Positions 1 through 8,646 of a stretch of 64,000 nucleotides of DNA are shown here, in pieces. This stretch comes from Fibrobacter sp. UWB2. GTDB lineage: Bacteria > Fibrobacterota > Fibrobacteria > Fibrobacterales > Fibrobacteraceae. The stretch is taken from contig NZ_MWQK01000002.1 in NCBI RefSeq assembly GCF_002210425.1, positions 62,001-126,000 of the forward strand, in the 5' to 3' direction. The translations under genes and the position numbers were made by a program. The notes under the pieces were generated by a model that saw only the letters and a list, made by a program, of their open reading frames with translations, made no database searches and had not been told where the DNA came from. How positions within the stretch are numbered: position 1 is the stretch's first letter; every line of letters starts with the position of its first letter.

Positions 1-2
1 GC

Positions 3-677
3 TACGATGCCGACCTTAAGAACCACTGGAAGGTCGTGGATTGGCGCAACAAGTTGAACCTTGCTCTTGGTTACACCTGGATTGACGGTGTCGGCAAGCG
101 CAAGTCTTCCGATAAGATTTTCTTCGAAACCATGGCTGACTTTAACGCTTCCGAAAAGGTCAAGCCTTACGTCGGTGCCCGTTTCGAATCCCAGTTTACC
201 AGAGGCTATGACTATAGCGAAGACGAAGATGGCAACGAAATCAAGACGACCGTTTCCCACTTCATGGCTCCGGGTTATGTGACTCAGATGGCCGGTGTCG
301 GTTACTTCCCGAACGACAACTTCTCTACCCGTCTTGCTTTTGCAAACCGCATGACCATCTCTCCGGACTACAACTATGCAGACGATCCGGACACCAAGAG
401 ACACGAAAAGTTCAAGGATGAACCGGGTCTCGAAAGCATCACTGAATTCAAGTATTCCTTCTCTGAAATCGTAACCTTCAAGAGCCGTCTTTGGGCATTC
501 GTGAACTTCAAGGGCGTCGATGAAATCGATGGCAAGTGGGAAAACCTCCTTGCTCTGTCGCTCTCTCCGCTGTTCGAATTCCAGGTCAGCTACGATATCG
601 CTTACGACAAGGACTTGGACAAGGATTCTCAGCACAAGAACGTGATCCTCGTCGGTGTGACCTGGCGCTGGTTCTAA
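3..677 (+). CDS. DUF3078-like outer-membrane protein, C-terminal part
   Basis: The reading frame is open at the left edge, so only the last 224 residues are seen and the start lies outside the window. Alternating aromatic and polar residues, many Gly-Tyr and Phe-Asn turns and a terminal Trp-Arg-Trp-Phe indicate an outer-membrane beta barrel whose last strand ends in Phe. The WRNKLNLALGY segment and the later GYVTQMAGVGY and STRLAF segments resemble the DUF3078 family known from Bacteroidetes. The substrate is unknown. A strong terminator follows 28 bases after the stop, so this is the end of a transcript. The barrel class is fairly sure; the family name is less so. Confidence 0.6.
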   Translation, partial: YDADLKNHWKVVDWRNKLNLALGYTWIDGVGKRKSSDKIFFETMADFNASEKVKPYVGARFESQFTRGYDYSEDEDGNEIKTTVSHFMAPGYVTQMAGVGYFPNDNFSTRLAFANRMTISPDYNYADDPDTKRHEKFKDEPGLESITEFKYSFSEIVTFKSRLWAFVNFKGVDEIDGKWENLLALSLSPLFEFQVSYDIAYDKDLDKDSQHKNVILVGVTWRWF

Positions 678-705
678 TCTAGAATCAAATCCAAACTTTT
701 TAAGG

Positions 706-728
706 GAACCGCTTCGGCGGTTCTTTTT
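706..728 (+). terminator. Rho-independent terminator after DUF3078-like gene
   Basis: A 7-bp stem GAACCGC/GCGGTTC with a TTCG tetraloop is followed directly by a run of T. It separates the partial barrel gene from hisH. Confidence 0.9.
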
Positions 729-763
729 CTATCTTTGCACATATAAAAGTTAATGAGGTTTTT

Positions 764-1378
764 ATGGCTATTACTGTTGTGGATTACAATGCGGGCAACC
801 TGACATCTGTGATGAATGCGCTCAAGTTCATTGGCGCAGACGCCAAGGTGAGTCGCGATCCCGATGAAATCGCAAAGGCGACACGCTTGATTTTCCCGGG
901 CGTGGGCGCTGCCGCATCTGCCATGGAAACCTTGACTAAAACCGGCATTGGCGAGGCCATCAAGGCCGTGGTTAAAGCGGGGAACCCGGTGCTTGGCATC
1001 TGCATCGGCTGCCAGATTATTCTCGAAGAAAGCGAAGAAGATGGTGGCGTCAAGACGCTTGGACTCATTCCTGGGCGCGCGGTGCGCTTCAAGGACGAAC
1101 CGGGCCTCAAGATCCCGCACATGGGCTGGAACCAGGTGAACTTCACTCGCGAACACCCGATTATGAAGGGTATCCGCAGCGGTTGCGACTTTTACTACGT
1201 GCATTCCTACTACCCGCAGGTCCCGGCGGAATATTCCTTTGCCGAGACGACTTACGGCACGCAGACTTTCACGGGACTCCTGGGCAAGGACAACTTAATT
1301 GCAAGCCAGTTCCATCAGGAAAAGAGCGGCGAGGTCGGCCTTGCCATGCTCAAAAACTTCTGCGACTGGAATATTTAG
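764..1378 (+). CDS. hisH: Imidazole glycerol phosphate synthase subunit HisH
   Basis: This is the class-I glutamine amidotransferase subunit of IGP synthase. It hydrolyses glutamine and channels ammonia to HisF in histidine biosynthesis. At 204 residues it has the usual length. The N-terminal VDYNAGNL motif, the nucleophile Cys80 in GICIGCQ and the His184/Glu186 pair in FHQEKS are all visible. The oxyanion-strand segment PGVGAA is slightly divergent from the common PGVGAF. No hisF or other his gene is adjacent: the gene stands alone between two terminators, so its partner must be encoded elsewhere. A GAGG ribosome site lies about 8 bases before the ATG. Confidence 0.93.
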   Translation: MAITVVDYNAGNLTSVMNALKFIGADAKVSRDPDEIAKATRLIFPGVGAAASAMETLTKTGIGEAIKAVVKAGNPVLGICIGCQIILEESEEDGGVKTLGLIPGRAVRFKDEPGLKIPHMGWNQVNFTREHPIMKGIRSGCDFYYVHSYYPQVPAEYSFAETTYGTQTFTGLLGKDNLIASQFHQEKSGEVGLAMLKNFCDWNI

Positions 1379-1406
1379 TAGGCTTTAGAAAACAGACTGT
1401 TAAGAA

Positions 1407-1430
1407 GCGGGCTTTTCGCCCGCCTTTTTT
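1407..1430 (+). terminator. Rho-independent terminator after hisH
   Basis: The stem GCGGGC/GCCCGC with loop TTTTC is followed by C and six T. Confidence 0.9.
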
Positions 1431-1620
1431 GTTTTGCCTGTAAGTCTCGATAAATCAATAACTAACGATTAATGACCGAAAACTAACGGCTTACCTTCTA
1501 GTATCATGAAATTTGCATTTTTTGTAAATTTTGCGAAATTTGCTTAAAATTAGCTTGTATTTAGCACTAGAGTATCATAGAGTATTGCTTTGTACGATGA
1601 AATAATTTATATTTAGTGCT

Positions 1621-2460
1621 ATGAAGCCGGTAACGGAATACGAAGATTACCGCATGTATATGCAGGATTATTACAACGAGCGCAAACGCGTCTCGTCGTT
1701 CTCGTGGCGTGAATATACCCGCGCTTCGGGCTTTACGTCTCCGACTTATCTTAAACTGGTGTGTGAGGGTAAAACTCGCCTTTCTCCCCAAGGGGCCGAA
1801 AAGGTGGGTGCCGCAATGAATTTGGCGGGCTTCGAGCTTGAGTATTTCAAGACGATGGTGACATATTGCCATGCCAAGACCGATCAGGAACGCAAAATCG
1901 CTTACGAAGCCATGCTGGAGCTTGCCTCCAACAACAAAGTAAAGGTCGTTGATGGCGATGCGTTCCGGTATTTCGAATCGTGGGTCCATCCGGTGGTGAG
2001 AGAGCTTGCGCCGGTGATGCAAGGGGCCACTCCGGGCGATATCGCAAGGCGTTGCTGCCATGGTGTGTCAGCTGCGGAAGTCCGTGAATCGCTCGATTTT
2101 ATGGTCCGTGCAGGGCTTTTGAAAAAGAACGGCGATACATACGAACAGGCCGATAAGCACCTGAAAGGTTCTTCTGCGGCGGTGTCTGTGGCCTTGCGAG
2201 CCATGCATCACGAAATGGCAAATTTTGCCGATGAAGCTATCAATCGTTTCTCTGCGTCGGAGCGCAATTTTACTGGGCTCACCATGGGCATTTCAGAAGA
2301 CGATTACAAACTGATTTTGCTGGAACTCGATACTTGCCGTAAAAGGGTTGCCCAAATTGCCTTGAATAGCCGCGGCACCGAAAGGGTCTACAGGTTGAAT
2401 TTACAGTTATTTCCACTGACGTGGAAAGGGGATAAGTGTGATGGTAAGGAAACTCGTTAA
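1621..2460 (+). CDS. TIGR02147-type HTH protein
   Basis: This 279-residue cytoplasmic protein has an N-terminus (EYEDYRMYMQDYYNERK) and layout matching the TIGR02147 family, first defined as a Fibrobacter succinogenes paralogous family. A helix-turn-helix-like region comes first (about residues 25-60, SWREYTRASGFTSPTYL), then a winged-helix-like middle (residues 140-185) and a C-terminal region ending in YRLNLQLFPL. That ending is nearly the same as in the second copy near 57 kb (MQLNLALFPV). The molecular function of the family is not established; DNA binding is an inference. The next gene, a lipoprotein, begins inside its last codons, so the two are probably translationally coupled. The promoter must lie in the AT-rich 190 bases upstream. 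Confidence 0.8.
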   Translation: MKPVTEYEDYRMYMQDYYNERKRVSSFSWREYTRASGFTSPTYLKLVCEGKTRLSPQGAEKVGAAMNLAGFELEYFKTMVTYCHAKTDQERKIAYEAMLELASNNKVKVVDGDAFRYFESWVHPVVRELAPVMQGATPGDIARRCCHGVSAAEVRESLDFMVRAGLLKKNGDTYEQADKHLKGSSAAVSVALRAMHHEMANFADEAINRFSASERNFTGLTMGISEDDYKLILLELDTCRKRVAQIALNSRGTERVYRLNLQLFPLTWKGDKCDGKETR

Positions 2461-3850
2461 TATTTCGACAGGCGCATTTTTGTTTGGCGTTGTCGCATGT
2501 ACCGAGCCAAACACAGCCGGGATTACCGAAGATGGTAACCCGATTGCCGAACTCAGCAGTTCTTCTATCTCCTCGCCCGAGAGCAGCGGAAGCATCAGCT
2601 ACAAGTTTGACTTGTGGAATGGCGCAAGTGGTGCTGCCCGCGTGAATGTGGGTAACAATGCCGGCTTCTGGTATAGCGTTGACGATGAAGAAGAGGGTGG
2701 CTCTTCTTCGATCAAGTTCCCGGTTTCCGACGAGAATGTTGATTCTCCAGAATACATGGAGTCGGTGGTTTCTTATTGCAGTGGCCTTTGCGGAACGGTT
2801 GAGCTTGGTGAAGGCTCTACGGCGCCGAGCGCAGGCGTGGGCATCGCCCTTGCCGAAAAGGATTCTACCATCGATATTTCGGAATGGGATGGCCTTTGCA
2901 TCTCTTACGAATCTGAACTTTCTATGAAGGGCTTGCTTGGCTATAAGGATGGCTCGGCTAAGGTATCTTCAGTTGATTTGCCGTCTATCATCTTTGACAA
3001 GACGCTAAAGGGCTCTGCGGCAGCACGTTGTGCAAAGTGGGAAGAATTCAAGCCGGATTCCAAGGATACCAATTCCGGTAGCGAAGCTTCGAAAAAGGCG
3101 ACAACACTCATCTTCAAGTTCTTTGGCAAGGCGAAGGAATCGGGATTCTTCAACATTCACGGCGTGAGCTCGTACAAGCATGGCGTCGAGAACCTGGATT
3201 CCGTTGAAATCGTCGATAATCCGAAGGTTGAAACGACTGGTTGCCTTTGGAACGGTACCGCCGATGACCTGAACGAACTTGCAAATACTGGCTTTGGTGG
3301 CGGCTTTTGGTTCACCTATACCGATGAACCTGTGGGCGGATCGTCTAGCTTTGCATGGAAGTCAGGTTCCCCGGATAAATACATGAGCTCTTCGGAATGG
3401 ATCGCCGCAGTCGCGGGTGCATCGGGCGGCATTTCTGCAACGGCCTCCTTTGACAACGGTGGTCTCAATGATGCCGGATATGCTGGGGTTGGACTTCAGA
3501 TTGTCGGTATCGATGAAGAAACGGGTGTCTATTATCCGAAGGCTGGTGATATCACTTCTTGGGAAGGTCTCTGTGTGACTTACGTGTCCGAAATCGATAT
3601 GAAGGTCTTGGTGGCTGATTCGACAAGTGAAATCGGCGCTGTCTTGCCGATGTCTACAGAGCCTGTTGAAAATTGTGTTTCTTGGAGCGAGATGGGTGAT
3701 GAAAACGGCTTGACAAGAAGGGCCGAAGCCATCAAGTTTGAATGGCGCTCGTCTGAAAAGACGCAGGCGAAGTTCAACATCATCGCTGTTAGTACGCAAT
3801 CCGTTAAAAATGCTTGCTCGATTGATTTGTCGAAGGTGACTTCGTTCTAG
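2441..3850 (+). CDS. Modular lipoprotein with two paralogous domains
   Basis: This 469-residue protein has a type II signal peptide with lipobox GVVAC, then a serine-rich linker (SSSSISSPESSGS) typical of Fibrobacter surface proteins. Two modules of about 200 residues follow, starting near residues 55 and 265. Each has a start like LWNG....NTGFGGGFW, a GGSSS-K/W strand, a conserved W.GLC.(S/T)Y.SE segment, a C..W.E segment and an end like FNI..VS. The recurring cysteines suggest disulphides in a beta-sandwich, possibly ligand or carbohydrate binding; that is inference. I chose ATG 2441 (GTG 2438 is adjacent) because AAAGGGG lies 9 bases upstream. It overlaps the TIGR02147 gene by 20 bases and is followed by two paralogues. 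Confidence 0.75.
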   Translation: MVRKLVNISTGAFLFGVVACTEPNTAGITEDGNPIAELSSSSISSPESSGSISYKFDLWNGASGAARVNVGNNAGFWYSVDDEEEGGSSSIKFPVSDENVDSPEYMESVVSYCSGLCGTVELGEGSTAPSAGVGIALAEKDSTIDISEWDGLCISYESELSMKGLLGYKDGSAKVSSVDLPSIIFDKTLKGSAAARCAKWEEFKPDSKDTNSGSEASKKATTLIFKFFGKAKESGFFNIHGVSSYKHGVENLDSVEIVDNPKVETTGCLWNGTADDLNELANTGFGGGFWFTYTDEPVGGSSSFAWKSGSPDKYMSSSEWIAAVAGASGGISATASFDNGGLNDAGYAGVGLQIVGIDEETGVYYPKAGDITSWEGLCVTYVSEIDMKVLVADSTSEIGAVLPMSTEPVENCVSWSEMGDENGLTRRAEAIKFEWRSSEKTQAKFNIIAVSTQSVKNACSIDLSKVTSF

Positions 3851-3876
3851 TCTTTTGCAACAGAGTGGGGCTTGTG

Positions 3877-6186
3877 ATGTTTCGTAAAATCCTGGGAATT
3901 GCGCTTTCTGCGTTGTTGTTTGTCGTTGCTGCCTGTTCCGATGACAATCCTTCGGTTTCGTTAGTCGAGCCTATTGCAGATGGAAGTAGCTCGTCTGTAG
4001 ATGCTCTTTCGAGCGACGGTGGCGTAATCGAGTCTTCTTCGACTGGTGCTGTAAAAACGGCTCGCTATAACTTGTGGGACCCTGCTGTAGACTACAAGGT
4101 CAATACGGGTGACGATAGCACGGGCTTTTGGCGAACCTTTGGCGATAACTTGTTTGGTCTTCAGGGTGAATCGAAGATTATTTTCCCGGTCGAACTTGAA
4201 AATTCGTCGACGCCGCTTTCTTCTGTCTTTAAACATTGCGATGGCCTTTGTGGGTCGATTGAACCCGATTACTTAATGATCGGTCCCTGGGCGGGTGTTG
4301 AAATCCCGCTTGCCAAGGACGGCGCTACGGCTGATGTCACGTCTTGGGGAGGTGTCTGTGTCACTTACGAATCTGATTATTTGATAAGCATTTATTTAAA
4401 GGTTCAAGTTGATGGGTTTGATTCTAATAGCTTAACGAAGCCTTTTGAAGCGTATCCCGCTAATTATTTAAGTGAAACGACTATTGGGGAATCTCCTGCG
4501 CCTACGCTTTTCAATTTGTTCAGTACAAACGAAGTTCAAACTGAATGCATGAAATGGAGCAGTTTTGATGTTAGCTCTTGGGCGAAAAATAGTGGCTCTT
4601 CGCAGATTAGCAAAGTTTATACTGGGGATGAGGCGGCTAAAGAAATTCAGTCTATCATGTTTGTAATTCAAAGCCGTGGTGATGACGAAAATAAGGTGTT
4701 TAATATTAAGGGTATTAGTACTTATGATCCAAGTAATGCCACACAAGGCTGGAAGTATCCGGATGAAAAATTTTACGAGAGATTCCCTGTCGATGATACA
4801 TTGACTTGTTTGTGGAAAGGGGGCTTGGGCGATACCCATGTGAATACGGGCTATAATGATCGTGATGAATACGCGGGTATGCTGGTGCCTTTTGATGAGT
4901 CTCCTGCTAACTCTTATGCTCATATTGAATACCCTGCGTATCCGTCGATGGAGTTTGGACCTTATAAGTATGAAAGCGTTATTTGGGAGTGTTCCGGTTT
5001 TTGTGGAACAATGGACTTTTATTTGGATGGGTCTGAATACGCTGTTGGTGGAATCACCTTTAACATTGCTGGCTCTACTGATGATGATTATGTTTTTGAA
5101 GATGTTCAAGACTGGGGCGGTGTTTGTGTCACTTATTTTTCCGAAAAGGATGCTTACCTGAACTTTGTTGTAAAAGATGTTCCTTACGAGAATTCTCCTA
5201 AGGTCGCATTGCCGAAGTCCAATGAACTTGTCGAAAGGTGCTTTACCTGGAATGAAATCGCACCGAATGATCCCAATATGGGGCGTGCGGTAGGTGCTAT
5301 CCAGTTTGCTGTAAAGGGTACTGTAGATTATGAAAAATTCAGATTTAATTTGGCAGGTATAGGGAAATATTCCGTTAATGGCGCGTGCTCTTTTGAAACG
5401 CCTGTTATCACCCCGAAAAGCTCGTCTTCGGCGTGGATCCGTAGCAGTTCAAGTGTCGATACAACCAAGCACCATAAACTTTATGTTGAAGAACAGTGCA
5501 TATTGCTCACGGATCTGTGGAATTTCGTTGGCAGTGTTTTTACGGGGTTTGGTGGTACCTTGAATGAAAAAGTTGGCCGTTGGTATAAAATTGAAGATGC
5601 TAGCGATGAACATAAGTCTAACTTTACGCAGCCTTTGAATGAACAGGAATTGATAAACCACGAAAAATTTGATAATGGTGGCGTTGAATTCCCTGATTCC
5701 TGTGGAGGTGCTAAACGTACAGGTTTGTACGATGGCGTTTGTGGAACTGCCGAATTCAAGGATGATTATTTTGCGGGACTCGGATTCTATGTAGCCGGAT
5801 TTGATCACGATGATGGCACTTTGCTTAGCGGCGATGTGAAAAAATCTTGGGGCGGCATTTGCGTGACTTATGCTAGTGAAGCTGATATTGATGTCGTGAT
5901 GAATAGCACTGGTGTTCATGATATTAGTCAAATACCCAAGTTGCCTAAGGCGACGCTTCCCAAGAGTTCTGAAGCGGTAACGAGTTGCTTAACGTGGGAC
6001 GAATTTAAGTCAGATGATGGAAAACTTGTTGACCCCAAGAATCTCACGACCGTGAACTTTGTGGTTTATGGGGAAAAAGGAACCCGGAAAAAATTCAATA
6101 TTCACGGGCTCGGCAAGTATGCAACTTACGCGGAATATGATTACAGTTTAAAGTGCCCTATAGAAGAACATTTCGTCACTGAATAA
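3877..6186 (+). CDS. Modular lipoprotein with three paralogous domains
   Basis: This 769-residue paralogue of the preceding gene has lipobox VVAAC, a serine-rich linker and three modules with the same landmarks (LW....NTG, GLCG, W.GVC(V)TY.SE, C..W.E, F(N/R)..GI.KY). Modules 2 and 3 are joined by a second Ser-rich linker (SSSSAWIRSSSS, near residue 515). Module 2 is almost identical in DNA to module 2 of the next gene (for example 5161-5220 against 7561-7620), which shows recent duplication. I chose ATG 3877 because GAGTGGGG precedes it; the upstream GTG codons lie in or before that site. No function is recognised beyond a likely surface-exposed binding protein. Confidence 0.75.
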   Translation: MFRKILGIALSALLFVVAACSDDNPSVSLVEPIADGSSSSVDALSSDGGVIESSSTGAVKTARYNLWDPAVDYKVNTGDDSTGFWRTFGDNLFGLQGESKIIFPVELENSSTPLSSVFKHCDGLCGSIEPDYLMIGPWAGVEIPLAKDGATADVTSWGGVCVTYESDYLISIYLKVQVDGFDSNSLTKPFEAYPANYLSETTIGESPAPTLFNLFSTNEVQTECMKWSSFDVSSWAKNSGSSQISKVYTGDEAAKEIQSIMFVIQSRGDDENKVFNIKGISTYDPSNATQGWKYPDEKFYERFPVDDTLTCLWKGGLGDTHVNTGYNDRDEYAGMLVPFDESPANSYAHIEYPAYPSMEFGPYKYESVIWECSGFCGTMDFYLDGSEYAVGGITFNIAGSTDDDYVFEDVQDWGGVCVTYFSEKDAYLNFVVKDVPYENSPKVALPKSNELVERCFTWNEIAPNDPNMGRAVGAIQFAVKGTVDYEKFRFNLAGIGKYSVNGACSFETPVITPKSSSSAWIRSSSSVDTTKHHKLYVEEQCILLTDLWNFVGSVFTGFGGTLNEKVGRWYKIEDASDEHKSNFTQPLNEQELINHEKFDNGGVEFPDSCGGAKRTGLYDGVCGTAEFKDDYFAGLGFYVAGFDHDDGTLLSGDVKKSWGGICVTYASEADIDVVMNSTGVHDISQIPKLPKATLPKSSEAVTSCLTWDEFKSDDGKLVDPKNLTTVNFVVYGEKGTRKKFNIHGLGKYATYAEYDYSLKCPIEEHFVTE

Positions 6187-6194
6187 TTGGATTT

Positions 6195-6223
6195 TGTCAT
6201 ACCCGCCACCGAGCGGGTTTCTC
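6195..6223. repeat. Short palindromic intergenic repeat (ACCCGC/GCGGGT type)
   Basis: The sequence is TGTCATACCCGCC, ACCGA, then GCGGGTTTCTC. It is a variant of the element seen complete at 59576-59605 and split at 7856-7907. The inverted repeat is followed by a T-rich stretch, so it may also terminate the preceding gene. Confidence 0.6.
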
Positions 6224-6278
6224 TTTTAAAAGAAATATTATATATTACTATCTATAGATAAAATAAAAGGAGCGCGTT

Positions 6279-7814
6279 GTGTTTAGGAACATTCTTGGGG
6301 GCGTGATTTCGATTTTGTTCTTTGTCGTTGCCGCCTGTTCCGATGACAATCCTTCGATTCCGATTGCTGAGCCTATCGCAGAAGGGAGTAGCTCGTCTGT
6401 AGATGCTCTTTTGAGTGACGGTGTCGTAGTCGAGTCTTCTTCGAGTGGTGCGGTAAAGGCTCGCCGCTATAACTTGTGGGACCCTGCCGTAGATTACAAG
6501 GTCAAAACGGGTGACGATAGCACGGGCTTTTGGCGAACCTTTGGCGATACCTTGTTTGGTCAACAGGGTAAATCGAAGATTGTTTTCCCTGTCGAACTCG
6601 AAAAATCATCGACTCCTTTGGCCTCTGTTTTTAAACATTGTGATGGCTTATGCGGATCGCTTGAACCCGATACTTCAGTGTATAGACCTTGGGCTGGTTT
6701 TGAAATCCAACTAGCCAGGGACGGCGCTACGGCGGATGTCTCGTCTTGGGGTGGTATCTGTATCACGTATGAATCTGATTATTGGATGTATGTCCATTTG
6801 AAAGTTAATGTTGATGGAATTGATTCCAATAGTGAAATATGGCCGTTCATGGCATATCCTGAGGGCTTTCTAGAAAGAACGACGCATGGTGGTTCTGAAC
6901 CCACACTTCGTAATTTGTATTGGATTGACGAGCCTAAAACTGTATGTGCAGAATGGAGCCGTTTTGATATAACTAAATGGAAATATTCCGAATATTCAAT
7001 CAATCGCCAGGTTTATACGGGAGAAGAGGCCGCAAAGGAAATCCTGTCTATTATGTTTGAGGTTAAAAGCCAAGGTGACGACGATAAGAAAACTTTCAAT
7101 ATTAGGGGAATCAGTACTTATAAACCGGACGAATTTTCGTTTGATTGGGAATTTCCTAATGATGGCGTCAATGTGGATTTTCCTGACGATGATTCCTTGA
7201 CTTGTCTGTGGAAAGGGGTTGACGGAACCCATGTGAAAACAGGCTATAATGACCGTGACAGGTACGCGGGCTGGTTGGAACATTTTGAGGCGTCTCCTGG
7301 TGACGCTTATGCTCATATTGAATTCCCGGTGGAACTGTCAGGGGAGTTTGGATATGAAGTGTATGGTGGCCTTATTGAGGATTGTCTCGGTTTTTGTGGG
7401 ACGATGGATTTTACTCTGGAAGGGGCTGAATACGCTGTTGGCGGGGTCTCGTTTAATATTGCGGGCTTTAATGATGGCGATTACGTTTTCGAAGATATTC
7501 AAGACTGGGGCGGTGTTTGCGTCACTTACTATTCCGAAAAGGATGCTTACTTGAACTTTGTTGTAAAAGATGTTCCTTACGAGAACTCTCCTAAGGTCGC
7601 TTTGCCAAAGTCCAGTGGGCTTGTCGAAAAGTGCTTTACTTGGAATGAAATTGCGCCAAATGACCCTGATATGGGGCGAGCTGTTGGTGCTATCCAGTTT
7701 GCTATAAAGGGCACTGTAGATCAAGAACAATGCAGATTTAATTTGGCAGGTATTGGGAAATATTCCACTAATGGCGCGTGCTCTTTTGAAACGCGTGAAA
7801 TCACTTCCAAGTAG
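6279..7814 (+). CDS. Modular lipoprotein with two paralogous domains
   Basis: This 511-residue paralogue starts at GTG 6279 behind a good AAGGAG site 7 bases upstream. The signal peptide ends in VVAAC and is followed by SDDNPS, exactly as in the preceding gene. Two modules follow after a short Ser-rich linker. Residues in the first 100 positions and in the second module are nearly the same as in the preceding gene, whereas the end of module 1 and the start of module 2 are diverged. The third module of its neighbour is absent here. A strong terminator ends the cluster. Surface ligand binding is the best guess; no enzyme motif is visible. Confidence 0.75.
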   Translation: MFRNILGGVISILFFVVAACSDDNPSIPIAEPIAEGSSSSVDALLSDGVVVESSSSGAVKARRYNLWDPAVDYKVKTGDDSTGFWRTFGDTLFGQQGKSKIVFPVELEKSSTPLASVFKHCDGLCGSLEPDTSVYRPWAGFEIQLARDGATADVSSWGGICITYESDYWMYVHLKVNVDGIDSNSEIWPFMAYPEGFLERTTHGGSEPTLRNLYWIDEPKTVCAEWSRFDITKWKYSEYSINRQVYTGEEAAKEILSIMFEVKSQGDDDKKTFNIRGISTYKPDEFSFDWEFPNDGVNVDFPDDDSLTCLWKGVDGTHVKTGYNDRDRYAGWLEHFEASPGDAYAHIEFPVELSGEFGYEVYGGLIEDCLGFCGTMDFTLEGAEYAVGGVSFNIAGFNDGDYVFEDIQDWGGVCVTYYSEKDAYLNFVVKDVPYENSPKVALPKSSGLVEKCFTWNEIAPNDPDMGRAVGAIQFAIKGTVDQEQCRFNLAGIGKYSTNGACSFETREITSK

Positions 7815-7815
7815 C

Positions 7816-7849
7816 AAAAACGGGCGTGCAAGAGCACGTCCGTTTTTTT
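7816..7849 (+). terminator. Rho-independent terminator of the modular lipoprotein cluster
   Basis: The stem CGGGCGTGC/GCACGTCCG (one G.T pair) with loop AAGA is preceded by A5 and followed by T7. The A/T flanks would let it work for both strands between convergent genes. Confidence 0.9.
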
Positions 7850-7855
7850 GCAATT

Positions 7856-7907
7856 TGTCATGCCCGCCACTTTGTCATCCCGGACTCCGTTCCGGGAGGG
7901 CATCTCC
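7856..7907. repeat. Nested pair of short palindromic repeats
   Basis: The halves of the element seen whole at 59576-59605 (TGTCATGCCCGCCAC and GGCATCTCC) are separated here by a second palindrome at 7871-7898 (TTTGTCATCCCGGA, CTCCG, TTCCGGGAG). This looks like one repeat inserted into another. Confidence 0.6.
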
Positions 7908-7908
7908 T

Positions 7909-8634
7909 TTACGGCAGTTCGCCGCCAATCAATTCCATCTGCTTCTTGTAGATTTCCTTGCAGGCGTTTTCGCCGAGGTCGAGGAGCGTGTTGAGCATGT
8001 TACGGTCAAAGCTGGCGTGTTCGCCCGTGCCCTGCACTTCGATGAAGTTCTTTGCATCCTGCATCACGACATTCATGTCGACGTCGGCGGCAGAATCTTC
8101 GACATAGCAGAGGTCGCAAAGCGGCTTGCCGCTCACGACGCCCACAGAGATTGCGGTAATGCCGTGCTTCAAGATTTGTTGCGTGATGCCGAGGCGTTCC
8201 TTGATTTTCTTCACGGCAATCGCGAGTGCGACAAAGCCACCGATAATGCTGGCCGTTCGCGTGCCGCCATCGGCTTCAATCACATCGCAGTCCACGACGA
8301 TGGCGTTCTCGCCGAGTGCGGCGAGATCGGCTGCACCGCGCAGCGAACGGCCCACCAAGCGCTGGATTTCCTGCGTGCGACCGCTCGCGCCCTTGCGCTC
8401 GCGTTCTACGCGCTTGCCCGTGCTCTGCGGGAGCAAGCTGTATTCGGCCGTGATCCAGCCCGTGCCGCGACCGGCAAGCCAGTCCGGAACTTTCGGGAGG
8501 AGCGTTGCGTTGCAGATGACGCGTGTGCGTCCCATTTCAATGAGCACAGAACCATCGGCGCTAGAGATAAAGCCCGTGGTCATCTTGAGATTGCGAAATT
8601 CTTCAGGTTTTCTATCAGTACGTTCGTATGCCAT
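7909..8634 (-). CDS. rph: Ribonuclease PH
   Basis: This phosphorolytic 3'-5' exoribonuclease trims tRNA 3' ends. At 241 residues it has family length. The N-terminus MAYERTDRKPEE, the TRVICNATL strand, the GRTQEIQRLVGRSLR phosphate/tRNA-binding segment and the CDVIEADGGTRTASI and DLCYVEDSAADVDMNVV active-site motifs are all present. It is the last gene of a minus-strand set with the NlpC/P60 lipoprotein and pheA: pheA ends 13 bases upstream. AAAGGAAA precedes the ATG. Confidence 0.96.
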   Translation of the reverse strand: MAYERTDRKPEEFRNLKMTTGFISSADGSVLIEMGRTRVICNATLLPKVPDWLAGRGTGWITAEYSLLPQSTGKRVERERKGASGRTQEIQRLVGRSLRGAADLAALGENAIVVDCDVIEADGGTRTASIIGGFVALAIAVKKIKERLGITQQILKHGITAISVGVVSGKPLCDLCYVEDSAADVDMNVVMQDAKNFIEVQGTGEHASFDRNMLNTLLDLGENACKEIYKKQMELIGGELP

Positions 8635-8646
8635 TTTGCGTTTCCT

